Positions 45,904-55,692 of a stretch of 64,000 nucleotides of DNA are shown in pieces (the stretch's first letter is position 1; each line of letters starts with the position of its first letter). A program made the position numbers and the translations under genes. This DNA comes from Filomicrobium sp. GTDB lineage: Bacteria; Pseudomonadota; Alphaproteobacteria; Rhizobiales; Hyphomicrobiaceae. The notes beneath the pieces are model-generated. The model saw only the letters and a list, made by a program, of their open reading frames with translations. It was not told the origin of the DNA and searched no databases. The stretch lies in contig CP051234.1 of NCBI GenBank assembly GCA_017792465.1, positions 1,056,606-1,120,605 on the forward strand, given 5' to 3'.

Positions 45904-48339
45904 CTAGTGGGCGAGCGGACGGTCGTCGCCGACGTCTTCCGTCTCGGCTGCTGCGACGGCTGCTGCCGCCTGCTGAGCCTCTTCATCCCACTCGACGGCT
46001 TCGGGCATACGCACGAGTGCCGCCTTCAAGACTTCATCCAGTCGTGCGACCGGAATGATCTCCAGCTTCTGCTTCACTTCATCAGAAATGTCTGCGAGAT
46101 CCTTGACGTTCTCGTCGGGGATGAGAACCGTCTTCAGACCGCCGCGCAAAGCCGCGAGCAGCTTCTCTTTCAGTCCGCCGATCGGCAGAACGCGACCGCG
46201 CAACGTGATCTCACCGGTCATGGCGACATCCTTGCGAACCGGGATCTGCGTCAAGACGGACACGATTGCGGTGACCATGGCGACACCGGCAGACGGACCG
46301 TCCTTGGGTGTTGCACCTTCGGGAACGTGGACGTGGATGTCGTACTTCTCGAAGGTCGGCGGCGTGATACCGAAGTCGATCGAGCGCGAACGCACGTAGG
46401 CGTTGGCGGCCTGGATCGATTCCTTCATCACATCGCGTAAGTTGCCAGTGACGGTCATCTTGCCCTTACCGGGCATCTTGATGCCTTCGATGGTGAGCAG
46501 TTCGCCGCCGACTTCGGTCCATGCAAGACCGGTGACGATGCCGACCTGATCTTCATCTTCGGCTTCACCGTAACGGTACTTCCAGACGCCAAGGAAATCG
46601 CTGACGTTGTCCTTGGTGACGGTGATCGACGACTTGGAAGACGTCAGGATCTCCTTCACAGCCTTACGGGCAAGCTTGGCCAATTCGCGTTCGAGCGAAC
46701 GGACGCCGGCTTCACGCGTATAGCGACGGATGACTTCGACAACGGCGTCGTCCTGGACTTCCCACTCGCCTTCTTCCAGTCCGTGCGATTGGCGCTGGGA
46801 CGGGATGAGGTGTCGTTTGGCGATCTCAAGCTTTTCGTCTTCCGTGTAGCCTGCGATCCGGATAATTTCCATACGGTCGAGCAGAGCCGGCGGAATGTTG
46901 AGCGTGTTCGCCGTCGTCACGAACATGACGTTCGAGAGGTCGTAGTCGACTTCCAGATAGTGGTCGGCGAAGGTGCTGTTCTGCTCAGGATCCAAAACCT
47001 CAAGCAGCGCGGCCGCCGGATCGCCACGGAAGTCGGAGCCCATCTTGTCGATCTCGTCGAGCAGGAAGAGCGGGTTGTTCTTCTTACCCTTGCGCATCGA
47101 CTGGATGACCTTGCCCGGCATGGAACCAATATAGGTCCGGCGGTGACCGCGGATCTCGGCTTCGTCACGGACGCCACCGAGGCTCATGCGAACGAACTCA
47201 CGGCCGGTCGAGTTTGCGATCGACTTACCCAGCGACGTCTTACCGACGCCTGGAGGTCCGACGAGGCACAGGATCGGACCTTTGAGCTTGTTGGTGCGGT
47301 TCTGCACGGCAAGGTACTCGACGATGCGTTCCTTGACCTTCTCAAGGCCGTAGTGCTCGTCATCGAGGATCTTCTCGGCTTCGGCCAAGTCCTTCTTGAC
47401 CTTGCCCTTGACGCCCCAGGGGATCGACAGGAGCCAGTCGAGGTAGTTGCGGACGACGGTCGCTTCGGCCGACATCGGGCTCATCTGCTTGAGCTTTTTC
47501 AGCTCAGCGAGAGCCTTGTCTCTGGCTTCCTTGGTCAGCTTGGTCGACTCGATCTTTTCTTCGAACTCGACGATGTCATCGCGCTCGTCGGTGTCGCCGA
47601 GTTCCTTCTGAATGGCCTTCATCTGCTCATTCAGATAGTACTCGCGCTGGGTCTTCTCCATCTGGCGCTTGACGCGCGAGCGGATCTTCTTTTCGACCTG
47701 CAGAACCGAGATCTCGCTTTCCATCAGCGTGTAGACACGCTCCAGGCGGTCGGAGATCGTGGTGACTTCAAGGATCTCCTGCTTGTCGGCGATCTTGATC
47801 GCAAGGTGCGAGGCGATCGTATCGGCAAGCTTGGAGTAGTCCTCGATCTGCGAGATCGTGCCGAGAACTTCCGGCGAAATCTTTTTGTTGAGCTTCACGT
47901 ACTGCTCGAACTGCGAGACGGCTGAGCGGGCGAGGGCTTCGATTTCCTCTTCGGCTCCGGTTTCTTCTGCAATCGGCGTCGCGTGTGCTTCGTAATACTC
48001 TTCGTTGTCGGTGAAGGTATCGATGCGGGCGCGCGAGGTTCCCTCGACCAGCACTTTGACTGTGCCGTCGGGCAGCTTCAGCAGTTGCAGTACCGTGGCC
48101 AAGGTGCCGACGCTGTAGATCGCGTCTTCGTCGGGATCGTCGTCACCGGCGTTCTTTTGAGCCGCTAGCAGGATGTGCTTGTCGGTGCGCATCACTTCTT
48201 CGAGCGCATTGATCGACTTTTCCCGGCCAACGAACAGCGGCACAATCATGTAAGGGAATACGACGATGTCACGCAGAGGCAGGACTGGATACAGCTCCTG
48301 GCCACCTGTTTCTTCGATCAGGACATCATTCTCGCTCAT
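45904..48339 (-). CDS. lon: ATP-dependent protease La (Lon)
   Basis: Lon degrades misfolded and short-lived regulatory proteins (in alphaproteobacteria including cell-cycle regulators). The 811-residue protein has the N-terminal substrate-binding domain ([19 protein letters not shown]), a coiled-coil region, the AAA domain with [11 protein letters not shown] and [10 protein letters not shown], and the protease domain with Ser in [10 protein letters not shown] and Lys in [13 protein letters not shown]. The C-terminus is Ala/Glu-rich. The ATG at 48339 lies 6 bases after GGAAGG; the GTG at 48345 is less likely. It sits between clpX and the HU gene. Confidence 0.98.
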   Translation of the reverse strand: MSENDVLIEETGGQELYPVLPLRDIVVFPYMIVPLFVGREKSINALEEVMRTDKHILLAAQKNAGDDDPDEDAIYSVGTLATVLQLLKLPDGTVKVLVEGTSRARIDTFTDNEEYYEAHATPIAEETGAEEEIEALARSAVSQFEQYVKLNKKISPEVLGTISQIEDYSKLADTIASHLAIKIADKQEILEVTTISDRLERVYTLMESEISVLQVEKKIRSRVKRQMEKTQREYYLNEQMKAIQKELGDTDERDDIVEFEEKIESTKLTKEARDKALAELKKLKQMSPMSAEATVVRNYLDWLLSIPWGVKGKVKKDLAEAEKILDDEHYGLEKVKERIVEYLAVQNRTNKLKGPILCLVGPPGVGKTSLGKSIANSTGREFVRMSLGGVRDEAEIRGHRRTYIGSMPGKVIQSMRKGKKNNPLFLLDEIDKMGSDFRGDPAAALLEVLDPEQNSTFADHYLEVDYDLSNVMFVTTANTLNIPPALLDRMEIIRIAGYTEDEKLEIAKRHLIPSQRQSHGLEEGEWEVQDDAVVEVIRRYTREAGVRSLERELAKLARKAVKEILTSSKSSITVTKDNVSDFLGVWKYRYGEAEDEDQVGIVTGLAWTEVGGELLTIEGIKMPGKGKMTVTGNLRDVMKESIQAANAYVRSRSIDFGITPPTFEKYDIHVHVPEGATPKDGPSAGVAMVTAIVSVLTQIPVRKDVAMTGEITLRGRVLPIGGLKEKLLAALRGGLKTVLIPDENVKDLADISDEVKQKLEIIPVARLDEVLKAALVRMPEAVEWDEEAQQAAAAVAAAETEDVGDDRPLAH

Positions 48340-48707
48340 GGTCACCCTTCCTCATTTTCAGCCCGCGTCAACAACGCTAAAGGCCTTAGGGTTTTTACGA
48401 TCCGCTCGTTCGGTCTGAACCAACGAGAATGCCCCACAAATCAGGCAACACCTCCCGCGTTCTGGCGCGGATCGCATCATACTACCTGTTTTATGCAGCT
48501 TACGCGCGTCGCGGTTTGGACGCACCCGTCACCACGGACTTTGCACCGCAAATATGTCTGTATGACAGTTTATGCAAATCGCGGGGCTTTACGCAAAGCG
48601 GCTAAAACAGCTCCCTATAGATGGGGTGCCATTTGGCAACATCAACGCCTGACGATCGTGGCATGTTCTTTTTACCGACCGGCCACGAACCGGAGCCCTC
48701 AAGGGGC
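48340..48707. other. Intergenic region between clpX and lon
   Basis: No gene is supported. A gagccc/gggctc stem lies directly after the clpX stop (48692-48709) but without a T-run. The lon promoter should lie at 48350-48550. No alphaproteobacterial heat-shock (CTTG..CCCCAT-like) promoter was found by eye. Confidence 0.4.
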
Positions 48708-49961
48708 TCAGGACGCTGTTGTTCCGGCCTCATCAGCCCGCTCGGTGTAGATACGAAGCGGGCGTGCGCCACCTTCGACGACCTCTGCACCGATGACGAT
48801 TTCTTCCACACCTTTCATGCTCGGCAGGTCGAACATGGTGTCGAGGAGGATGCCTTCCATGATTGAGCGCAGACCGCGAGCGCCGGTTTTGCGCTCGATG
48901 GCCTTACGGGCGATGGCGCGCAAAGCTTCGGTTGGGATTGTCAGCTTGACGTCTTCCATCTCGAACAGGCGCTGGTATTGCTTGACGAGCGCATTCTTAG
49001 GCTCGGAAAGGATGCGGATCAGGGCTTCTTCGTCGAGGTCTTCAAGCGTTGCGATGACCGGCAGACGGCCGATGAATTCGGGGATGAGACCGAACTTCAA
49101 CAGATCTTCCGGCTCGACTTCGCGCAGAACTTCGCCGGTGCGGCGAGATTCGGGACCGCGAACCGCCGCGCCAAAGCCGATCGAGGTACCCTTGCCGCGG
49201 CTCGAAATGATCTTGTCGAGACCGGCGAACGCACCACCGCAAATAAACAGGATGTTAGTCGTATCGACCTGCAGGAATTCCTGCTGAGGATGCTTACGGC
49301 CACCCTGCGGAGGAACTGACGCGACCGTTCCTTCCATGATCTTCAAGAGTGCCTGCTGGACGCCCTCGCCCGACACATCGCGGGTGATCGATGGGTTATC
49401 CGACTTGCGTGAGATCTTGTCGACCTCGTCGATGTAGACGATGCCGCGCTGTGCGCGCTCGACGTTGTAGTCGGCGCTCTGCAGCAGCTTCAAAATGATG
49501 TTCTCGACGTCTTCGCCGACGTAACCGGCTTCGGTCAGCGTCGTTGCGTCAGCCATCGTGAACGGCACGTCGAGGATGCGAGCGAGTGTCTGGGCCAGCA
49601 GCGTCTTACCGCAACCGGTCGGGCCGACGAGCAGGATGTTCGACTTGGCCAGCTCGACGTCGTTCGACTTCGAGGAGTGATTGAGGCGCTTGTAGTGGTT
49701 GTGCACGGCCACCGACAGCACGCGCTTGGCGTGAGCCTGGCCGATGACATACCCGTCAAGGACGTTGCAGATCTCTTCTGGCGAAGGAACGCCGTCGCGC
49801 GACTTGACGAGGGTGTTCTTGTTTTCTTCCCGGATGATGTCCATGCAGAGCTCGACGCACTCGTCGCAAATGAACACCGTCGGCCCGGCGATCAGCTTGC
49901 GAACTTCATGCTGGCTCTTTCCGCAGAACGAGCAATAAAGGGTGTTTTTTTCGTTCGCCAT
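48708..49961 (-). CDS. clpX: ATP-dependent Clp protease ATP-binding subunit ClpX
   Basis: ClpX unfolds tagged substrates and feeds them to ClpP. The 417-residue protein starts with the zinc-binding domain (YCSFCGKSQ and FICDECVEL), then the AAA domain with Walker A GPTGCGKT, the pore region, Walker [10 protein letters not shown], the IGF-type loop ([12 protein letters not shown]) and sensor 2. The ATG at 49961 ([10 protein letters not shown]) has AAAAGA upstream; the frame is open 14 codons further. clpP is 460 bases upstream on the same strand, so each may have its own promoter. Confidence 0.98.
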   Translation of the reverse strand: MANEKNTLYCSFCGKSQHEVRKLIAGPTVFICDECVELCMDIIREENKNTLVKSRDGVPSPEEICNVLDGYVIGQAHAKRVLSVAVHNHYKRLNHSSKSNDVELAKSNILLVGPTGCGKTLLAQTLARILDVPFTMADATTLTEAGYVGEDVENIILKLLQSADYNVERAQRGIVYIDEVDKISRKSDNPSITRDVSGEGVQQALLKIMEGTVASVPPQGGRKHPQQEFLQVDTTNILFICGGAFAGLDKIISSRGKGTSIGFGAAVRGPESRRTGEVLREVEPEDLLKFGLIPEFIGRLPVIATLEDLDEEALIRILSEPKNALVKQYQRLFEMEDVKLTIPTEALRAIARKAIERKTGARGLRSIMEGILLDTMFDLPSMKGVEEIVIGAEVVEGGARPLRIYTERADEAGTTAS

Positions 49962-50421
49962 TCTTTTGGTCTCATCCGTTTTCGGAATTCGGCCCGAAGC
50001 CACCAGCCCAGATCGTCAGCGCTTAGCGGTCTTGGACCCTTGTCGAGACCAGTCCGCCCTCAAGGCCGGACTGCTCACTTTCACTCATTCCACCACACAC
50101 AACGCAGCTACGCTAGAGCATTGAGCATCAACAATGCCTTAAGTTGGTTGTATCTGACATGAATATCAGAACTCAGGCTCTGTTCGGGGCGCACGGCGTG
50201 GCTAAGCTGGTGCACAGAAGTCGTAGTGTAACCGATTTGCGTCTTTTGTCAGGCCCGTATTGCCTTCACGTAACCGAAATGCGCAGAGGGATGCGAATTC
50301 TGTCGCAGAAACGTTACCGATCAACTTCGTTCTTTCAGCAATGAAAAGGTAAATGGGGCTCCGAAACCGATGATTCCGGAGCCCAATCCGCTTAATTCGA
50401 GCTTGAACGAAAGCTTCGAAA
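49962..50421. other. Intergenic region between clpP and clpX
   Basis: A 460-base region without a supportable gene. It holds the clpP terminator (50356-50384) and, to its left, the promoter region of clpX. Nothing else was recognised. Confidence 0.4.
50356..50384 (-). terminator. Terminator-like hairpin after clpP
   Basis: gggctccg (50356-50363) pairs with cggagccc (50377-50384), loop of 13. On the minus strand it is followed by CATTTACCTTTTC, a broken T-run, 38 bases after the clpP stop. Confidence 0.6.
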
Positions 50422-51075
50422 TTAGTCCTTCGAAGGCCCTTCGTCGTTGTTCAAAACATTCGCCTCGCCGCGAGACGTCAGAACCTTGTCGATCAGCCCG
50501 AATTCCTGCGCCTGATCTGCCGTCATGAAATAATCGCGGTCGAGTGTCTTCTCGATCGTCTCATAATCCTGGCCGGTATGCTTGACGTAAACCTCGTTCA
50601 AGCGGCGTTTCATCTTGATGATATCTTCAGCATGGCGCTCGATATCTGAAGCCTGGCCCTGGAAACCGCCGGAAGGCTGGTGAACCATGACGCGGGCGTT
50701 CGGAAGTGCGAAACGCATCCCCGCGTCACCGGCGCAAAGCAGAAGCGAGCCCATCGAGGCAGCCTGACCGATGCACAAGGTGGCGATTTTCGGCTTGATG
50801 AACTGCATCGTATCGTAAATCGCCATGCCGGCCGTGACGACACCGCCCGGCGAGTTGATGTACATGGAGATTTCTTTTTCCGGGTTCTCGGCTTCGCAAT
50901 AAAGAAGCTGCATGCAGATCGAAGCCGCCATGTGGTCTTCGATCGGCCCGGTCACGAAGATAATGCGCTCCTTCAACAGGCGCGAGGGAAGATCGTAGCC
51001 GCGCTCGCCCCGGTTGGTCTGCTCGACGACCATCGGCCAGAAGCTTGCAGTGGCAGCGTTCTTTGGATCTAACAT
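50422..51075 (-). CDS. clpP: ATP-dependent Clp protease proteolytic subunit
   Basis: ClpP is the tetradecameric serine peptidase partner of ClpX and ClpA. The 217-residue protein has the catalytic triad Ser107 (GQAASMGS), His132 (VMVHQPSGG) and Asp181 (TLDRDYF), and the strand [11 protein letters not shown]. The N-terminal propeptide-like stretch ([20 protein letters not shown]) is a little longer than in E. coli. tig lies about 100 bases upstream on the same strand and clpX downstream, the usual order. Confidence 0.97.
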   Translation of the reverse strand: MLDPKNAATASFWPMVVEQTNRGERGYDLPSRLLKERIIFVTGPIEDHMAASICMQLLYCEAENPEKEISMYINSPGGVVTAGMAIYDTMQFIKPKIATLCIGQAASMGSLLLCAGDAGMRFALPNARVMVHQPSGGFQGQASDIERHAEDIIKMKRRLNEVYVKHTGQDYETIEKTLDRDYFMTADQAQEFGLIDKVLTSRGEANVLNNDEGPSKD

Positions 51076-51177
51076 CTTGAAGTCTTCTCCTATTTCAATC
51101 CGGTCTCACGAGCCCGGCGACAGCCCGGTGCTCCGGGCCGATCTGCTGCACAAAGCAAGTCATCCTGCGAAGATTCG

Positions 51178-52557
51178 TCAAGCCTGAGGCGCTTCGCCTT
51201 CGGCTTCTTCAGTCAACTCATCCAAAGCCTTTTGAAGCTCTTCTTTGGAGACCTTCTTTTCTTCAGGCTTGGCTAATTCGACGATGAAGTCGACGACTTT
51301 CTCTTCGAAGATCGGCGCGCGCAGTTCGGCAAGCGCACCGGGTTGCTTCTGGTAATATTCGTAAACGGCTCTTTCCTGGCCGGGGAACTGGCGGACCTGC
51401 TCAAGAAGGGCGTTGCGGAGTTCTTCCTCACCGACCTGGATCTTGTTCTTCTCGCCGATTTCACCGATGACCAGGCCGAGGCGCACACGCCGTTCGGCGA
51501 TCTTGCGATATTCTTCCTTGGCTTCATCCTCGGTCTTGCCTTCGGATTCCCAAGTTTTGCCTTCGCGCTCCATCGCCTGCAGGACCTGAGCCCAGAGGCC
51601 TTCGAATTCGCGCTCCACCAACGACGGGGGCAATTCGAATGTGTGGACTTTTTCCAGTTCATCAAGGAGTTCGCGCTTCAATTTTGCGCGCGAAGCTTGA
51701 GCGTATTCCCCGGCCAGGCGGTCGGTCATCAATTCCTGAAGTTTTTCGAAGCTTTCAAGGCCGAGTGAAGTGGCGAATTCGTCGTTGGGCTCCTGGCGCT
51801 TAGGTTTGGCGACGGCCTGCACCTTGGTGTCGAAGGTCGCTGCCTTACCGCGCAGGTGCTCGGCGCCGTAGTCATCCGGGAATGAGACGTTGACGACGGG
51901 TTCGTCGCCGGCCTTGGCACCGACCAGCTGCTCTTCGAAGCCGGGGATGAAGTGGCCCTGACCGAGGACGATCTCGATGCCTTCAGCCGACCCGCCCTCG
52001 AAGGCTTCGCCGTCGATTTTGCCAACGAAATCAATCGTCAGACGGTCTTTGTCCTGGGCCGCTCGGCCCTCTTCGACTTCGTAACCCATGTTATTGTCGA
52101 TGAGCTTCTCGATGGCTTCGTCGCGGTCCGCGTCATCGACTTCGACGGTCCAGCGCTCCAGTTTGAGCGTCGAGAAATCAGCCAAGTCGATGTTTGGAAG
52201 AATCTCGAACGACATCGAATAGGCGAGGTCGTCTTCGCCGCTCAGGATGCGTTCGACCTTTTCAGGGTCTTCAGGTAGCGCGATTTCGGGCTGTACGGCC
52301 GGGCGCTCTTCGCGATCCTTGAGCGCCTGGGCGCTGGTTTCCTTAACGGTGTCGTTGAGGATTTCGAGCATGACCGATTTGCCGTACACCTTTTTCAGGT
52401 GGGCGACCGGTACCTTGCCCTTGCGGAAGCCTTTCAGCTGAACCGTATCCTTGATTTCGTTCAAGCGGCCTTCAAAACGCTTATTCAGTTCGTCGGTGGC
52501 GACAACCACTTCGAGTTCGCGCTTCAGCCCTTCTGACGTCACTTCCTTGATCTGCAT
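51178..52557 (-). CDS. tig: Trigger factor
   Basis: The ribosome-bound chaperone that meets nascent chains. The 459-residue protein has the ribosome-binding domain (QLKGFRKGKVPVAHLKKVYG, the GFRxGKxP signature near residue 45), an FKBP-like PPIase domain (about 155-245, LTIDFVGKIDGEAFEGG and FIPGFEEQLVGAKAGD), and the long helical arms after residue 250. The acidic, Glu-rich C-terminus is usual for alphaproteobacteria. It heads the tig-clpP-clpX-lon-hup block. Confidence 0.97.
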   Translation of the reverse strand: MQIKEVTSEGLKRELEVVVATDELNKRFEGRLNEIKDTVQLKGFRKGKVPVAHLKKVYGKSVMLEILNDTVKETSAQALKDREERPAVQPEIALPEDPEKVERILSGEDDLAYSMSFEILPNIDLADFSTLKLERWTVEVDDADRDEAIEKLIDNNMGYEVEEGRAAQDKDRLTIDFVGKIDGEAFEGGSAEGIEIVLGQGHFIPGFEEQLVGAKAGDEPVVNVSFPDDYGAEHLRGKAATFDTKVQAVAKPKRQEPNDEFATSLGLESFEKLQELMTDRLAGEYAQASRAKLKRELLDELEKVHTFELPPSLVEREFEGLWAQVLQAMEREGKTWESEGKTEDEAKEEYRKIAERRVRLGLVIGEIGEKNKIQVGEEELRNALLEQVRQFPGQERAVYEYYQKQPGALAELRAPIFEEKVVDFIVELAKPEEKKVSKEELQKALDELTEEAEGEAPQA

Positions 52558-52752
52558 CCGCCTAAAACCTGTTCAGCTAATCGTTAGCTTTTCTAAATTC
52601 CTCAGAAAGGCCAGAGTGTGCGTCTGGCCCATGTCCATCATCGGTTTGCGCCCATGGAGCCTGACTTCATGAGCCTAGGCACGAACCGGTGCAAAGATCT
52701 GAAAGCCCTGCTGCGCCAATGTCTTAAGACAATGCGCCCAAGCAGTGCCAAG

Positions 52753-52837
52753 TGGTGCGGGCGGAGGGACTTGAACCCCCACAGCCGAAGCCGCCAGAAC
52801 CTAAATCTGGTGTGTCTACCAATTCCACCACGCCCGC
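52753..52837 (-). tRNA. tRNA-Leu (anticodon TAG)
   Basis: The minus strand reads GCGGGCGTGGTGGAATTGGT at the 5' end and has the anticodon stem CCAGA, loop TTTAGGT and TCTGG. A long variable arm (class II tRNA) and GGGGTTCAAGTCCC follow, with the acceptor end CGCCCGC-A and CCA encoded (52753-52755). Anticodon TAG reads CUA-type leucine codons. It stands alone, about 195 bases from the tig start. Confidence 0.95.
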
Positions 52838-53050
52838 GGTCGGCGCTGTCGCGCCTGCGATTGAAGCGGCGTGCTTATCACGGCACGCGTCCATGTGCAT
52901 CCATCTTTCGGCGCCATGGGCCAGATGCGTCAAAATTTGGCAAATTTCCCGCATCTCCACCTTTCGAGCGATCATATATCGGTGAGAGTGGGGCAAGATC
53001 AATGGGCCGCAACCAATTGGTTGCCCGCTTTACGGATCGATCATGCCGAA

Positions 53051-53079
53051 GGGCCGGGATGCCCGCGGCATCCCGGCCC
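53051..53079. terminator. Strong hairpin beyond the third beta-barrel gene
   Basis: gggccgggatg (53051-53061) pairs with catcccggccc (53069-53079), 11 perfect pairs. On the plus strand TTTCGATTT follows; on the minus strand, after the barrel-gene stop at 53118, only TTCGG follows. It most likely ends the barrel transcript. Confidence 0.6.
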
Positions 53080-53117
53080 TTTCGATTTGTGCTCAGTCGC
53101 TTTTCAGCTTCGTCGGA

Positions 53118-54029
53118 TTACTTCAGAGCAGCGTATTCGCAGCAGCTGGAAGATTCGCCGAAGTGATAGCGCAGACCGACCTTGAATTCGTGGGCGGCGA
53201 TGTCGTCGAGCTCCAGGCGCGGGTTGACGTAACCGGCGTTGTCGACGCGACCTGAGCTAGCGCTGCCCATATCGATGTAGCGATATCCAAAGTCGAGGAT
53301 TGCGCGGTCGGAGATCTGGTAGCCGAAGCCTGCCATGACGGACCAAGCGAAGGCGAGGTCTTTGTTTCCTTCAATGCGGTTCGTCAGATACGGGTTCTGG
53401 GTGAAGTAAACTTCATCGACCATATGGTAGGCCGCACCGACACCGGCGCCAACATAAGGAACGACACCCCAATGCTTGCCGAAGTCGTAGTAGGCGTTGA
53501 ACATGAGCGTGTAGCTCTTGATCGACGTATGGATCGGGTCGTCAACGTCCGGCGGAGGCGTGCCAATTGGCTGGCCGACGAGCGTACCCTGATAGATCGG
53601 CGGAATGCCCCATACATCCTGCTTGCCGCGGAAGCCGAAGGTGGCGTCGGCACGAAGACCGCGTGAGCCTGAACCGCAACCGGCGCCGATTTCGGCAAGC
53701 CAGGTGTTGTCCATGGAGACTTCCTGAACTTCGCTACCGGCGTAGTTGTAATTGACTTCATCGTAATCGATGTAGCCGTCGCTGTTCCAGTCGTCGCCGC
53801 TCCAGCTTTCGTTATAGACGGGCCAGTCTGCGCTTGGGTTGCGCGAGATCGAACCGCCTACGTCGGCACGGAAGTAGCACGGGCCAGCAGCCGGAGCGCT
53901 GACGCGCGGAAGAGGTGCGTAAGAATCTTTAAGCGAGCCGCCAAGATCGGCGGCAAGTGCCGGCGTTGCGAGAGCTGCAGCAAACGCAACAGCTGCCGAG
54001 GCAATCCCGGACTTCCATACATTGGTCAT
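53118..54029 (-). CDS. Outer-membrane beta-barrel protein (Omp25-like), third paralogue
   Basis: A 303-residue protein with a signal peptide (AAVAFAAALATPALA/ADLGG). After it comes GGSLKDSYAPLPRVSAP, nearly the same motif as in the paralogue at 33.6 kb. Barrel strands include YFRADVGGS, WGVVPYVGAGVGAAYH, LDFGYRYIDMG and the end HEFKVGLRYHFGES. Three acidic DDWNSDGYIDYDEV-type stretches (about residues 80-95) look like an EF-hand-like calcium loop. Two ATGs (54035 and 54029) compete; GAGAGGG sits better with 54029. The C-terminus ends with CCEYAALK, unusual for a barrel, which normally ends in an aromatic residue. Confidence 0.83.
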   Translation of the reverse strand: MTNVWKSGIASAAVAFAAALATPALAADLGGSLKDSYAPLPRVSAPAAGPCYFRADVGGSISRNPSADWPVYNESWSGDDWNSDGYIDYDEVNYNYAGSEVQEVSMDNTWLAEIGAGCGSGSRGLRADATFGFRGKQDVWGIPPIYQGTLVGQPIGTPPPDVDDPIHTSIKSYTLMFNAYYDFGKHWGVVPYVGAGVGAAYHMVDEVYFTQNPYLTNRIEGNKDLAFAWSVMAGFGYQISDRAILDFGYRYIDMGSASSGRVDNAGYVNPRLELDDIAAHEFKVGLRYHFGESSSCCEYAALK

Positions 54030-54560
54030 AGCCATTATCCCTCTCAAACAGGCTCTCGCGTTCCGAGACCTGCAGACCTTTGGTTTGCATCTTGGAGAGT
54101 AGGCTTGTTGGGTTAATCGCCAGTTAAGCGGCGTGCCGGTTTGAAACAGTATATTGCCGGGTTGCTCGTGACCGACCAATTCCGGAGTTTGCGCGAGCGG
54201 TGCGCGGCCAAGGTTTAAGAATTCCTTACACGGGTAGTCGGTCCTTTTTAATTGCCAACACTGGGCAAGCCCGTGTTGGGCTCACCTTTTTAGGCCAACA
54301 CTCGGCATGTTTTTTTGTGAACACGGCGCAGGCGCGTGTTCAGCCCGTGTTGGGCTGTCACACGCCAATACCCGGTGTGCCTATTTTGCGTGCTGCAAAA
54401 GTGGCTGTCGGAACTTTTTTTCTGAACGCTGCGAAGGGTACTTCCGGCCAGTGTGTTGAATGCTGGCTGGTTGCTAGGCCCGGCGGCAGCGATTAGTCTG
54501 CCACCCCAGTCATCGCCAGTGCAAGATCACAGGCGGCAAGCAGCAATCCCGGAGGCATTT
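54030..54560. other. Gene-poor region with a cluster of hairpin repeats
   Basis: A 531-base region between the barrel gene and the cysteine synthase gene. The left 200 bases show nothing definite; the right part holds the repeat cluster at 54254-54382. Weak frames here (54200-54496, 54453 onward) have no family features and are not called. Confidence 0.5.
54254..54382. repeat. Cluster of three related repeats and hairpins
   Basis: Three related words: gccaacactgggcaag (54254), gccaacactcggcatg (54294) and gccaatacccggtgtg (54364). The first two are followed by cacctttttag-like or tttttttg runs. ccaacac/gtgttgg with gggc/gccc (54255-54279) makes a strong stem; gaacacg/cgtgttc and agccc/gggct follow. 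The words cccgtgttgggct occur twice. It resembles a row of terminator-like stems, perhaps duplicated. Confidence 0.7.
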
Positions 54561-55601
54561 GTGCTCATCAGAAATAGTGTGGTCGAAGCCATCGGCCGAA
54601 CACCGCTTATCAAATTGCGGGGCGCCTCCGAAGAGACCGGCTGCACGATCCTTGGCAAAGCCGAATTCATGAACCCCGGCCAGTCTGTGAAGGATCGCGC
54701 GGCGCTCTTCATCATCGAGGATGCGATCAAGAAAGGTCAGTTGAAGCCGGGCGGAACGATCGTCGAAGGCACTGCGGGGAATACCGGTATCGGCTTGACG
54801 GTACTTGCCAACGCCATGGGCTTCCGCTCGGTGATCGTCATTCCCGAAACGCAGTCGCAGGAGAAGAAAGACACGCTGCGTCTGCTTGGCGCGCAGCTCG
54901 TCGAAGTGCCTGCGGCCCCTTATCGCAATCCCAACAACTATGTGAAATATTCCGCGCGGCTGGCAAAAGCTCTGAGCGAAACCGAGGAAGCCGGAGCCAT
55001 CTGGGCCAACCAATTCGATAACGTCGCCAACCGGCAATCGCATATCGAAACCACCGCCGAAGAAATCTGGGCGGATACCAACGGCGAACTCGATGCCTTC
55101 ATTTGTGCTGTCGGATCGGGCGGCACGCTTGGCGGGGTTTCGATGGGGCTCAAAGCCAAAAGCGAGAACGTCGTCATCGGCATTGCAGATCCGCCAGGTG
55201 CAGCGCTTTACAGCTACTACACGACGGGTGAACTAAAATCGGAAGGCTCGTCGATCACCGAAGGCATCGGGCAGGGGCGCATCACCGCCAACCTCGAGGG
55301 CGTCAAAGTCGACAAGGCCTACCAGGTTCCTGATACCGAATCCGTCGCGCGCGTTTTCCAGATGCTGGGTGAAGAAGGCTTGTGCCTTGGCGCCTCCTCG
55401 GGCGTCAACGTCGCCGGGGCCGTTCAGCTGGCAAAAGACATGGGGCCGGGCAAGACGATAGTGACCGTCTTGTGCGACTTCGGCAGCCGCTATCAATCGA
55501 AGCTTTTCAATCCGGCCTTCCTGCGCGAAAAAGACTTGCCGGTCCCAAGCTGGATGGCCGGCGAAGAAAAACAGCTACCGGTGATGTTCGAGCCAACTTG
55601 A
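54561..55601 (+). CDS. cysK: Cysteine synthase A family (PLP-dependent)
   Basis: A 346-residue O-acetylserine sulfhydrylase-type enzyme making cysteine from O-acetylserine and sulfide. The N-terminus is SVVEAIGRTPLIKLRG; the PLP lysine is in MNPGQSVKDRAAL; the phosphate loop EGTAGNTGIGL and GSGGTLGGVSMG are as in the family. The C-terminal end is GSRYQSKLFNPAFL, where the family has a Ser/Thr-containing PLP-ring contact. The GTG at 54561 follows GGAGG (54551-54555) at a good distance; earlier starts in the frame were rejected. The sulfurtransferase gene follows 91 bases downstream. Confidence 0.92.
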   Translation: MLIRNSVVEAIGRTPLIKLRGASEETGCTILGKAEFMNPGQSVKDRAALFIIEDAIKKGQLKPGGTIVEGTAGNTGIGLTVLANAMGFRSVIVIPETQSQEKKDTLRLLGAQLVEVPAAPYRNPNNYVKYSARLAKALSETEEAGAIWANQFDNVANRQSHIETTAEEIWADTNGELDAFICAVGSGGTLGGVSMGLKAKSENVVIGIADPPGAALYSYYTTGELKSEGSSITEGIGQGRITANLEGVKVDKAYQVPDTESVARVFQMLGEEGLCLGASSGVNVAGAVQLAKDMGPGKTIVTVLCDFGSRYQSKLFNPAFLREKDLPVPSWMAGEEKQLPVMFEPT

Positions 55602-55692
55602 GCGCACCAACAAATCTGATAAAGCGTCATAAGAAGCGGTCGTCGGCGTATGACACGCGATTGCACCGCCTGACATTCGGAGGAAATGATAC

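Noticed and set aside
46783-47925. Plus-strand frame (380 codons) opposite lon
   Set aside because: Shadow of the lon coding sequence without recognisable domains.
54254-54382. CRISPR-like array
   Set aside because: Only three imperfect repeats of about 16 bases, uneven spacing and no cas genes; better explained as terminator-like stems.
54200-54496. Small plus-strand reading frame in the repeat cluster
   Set aside because: It consists mostly of the repeat and hairpin words and has no ribosome site or family features.
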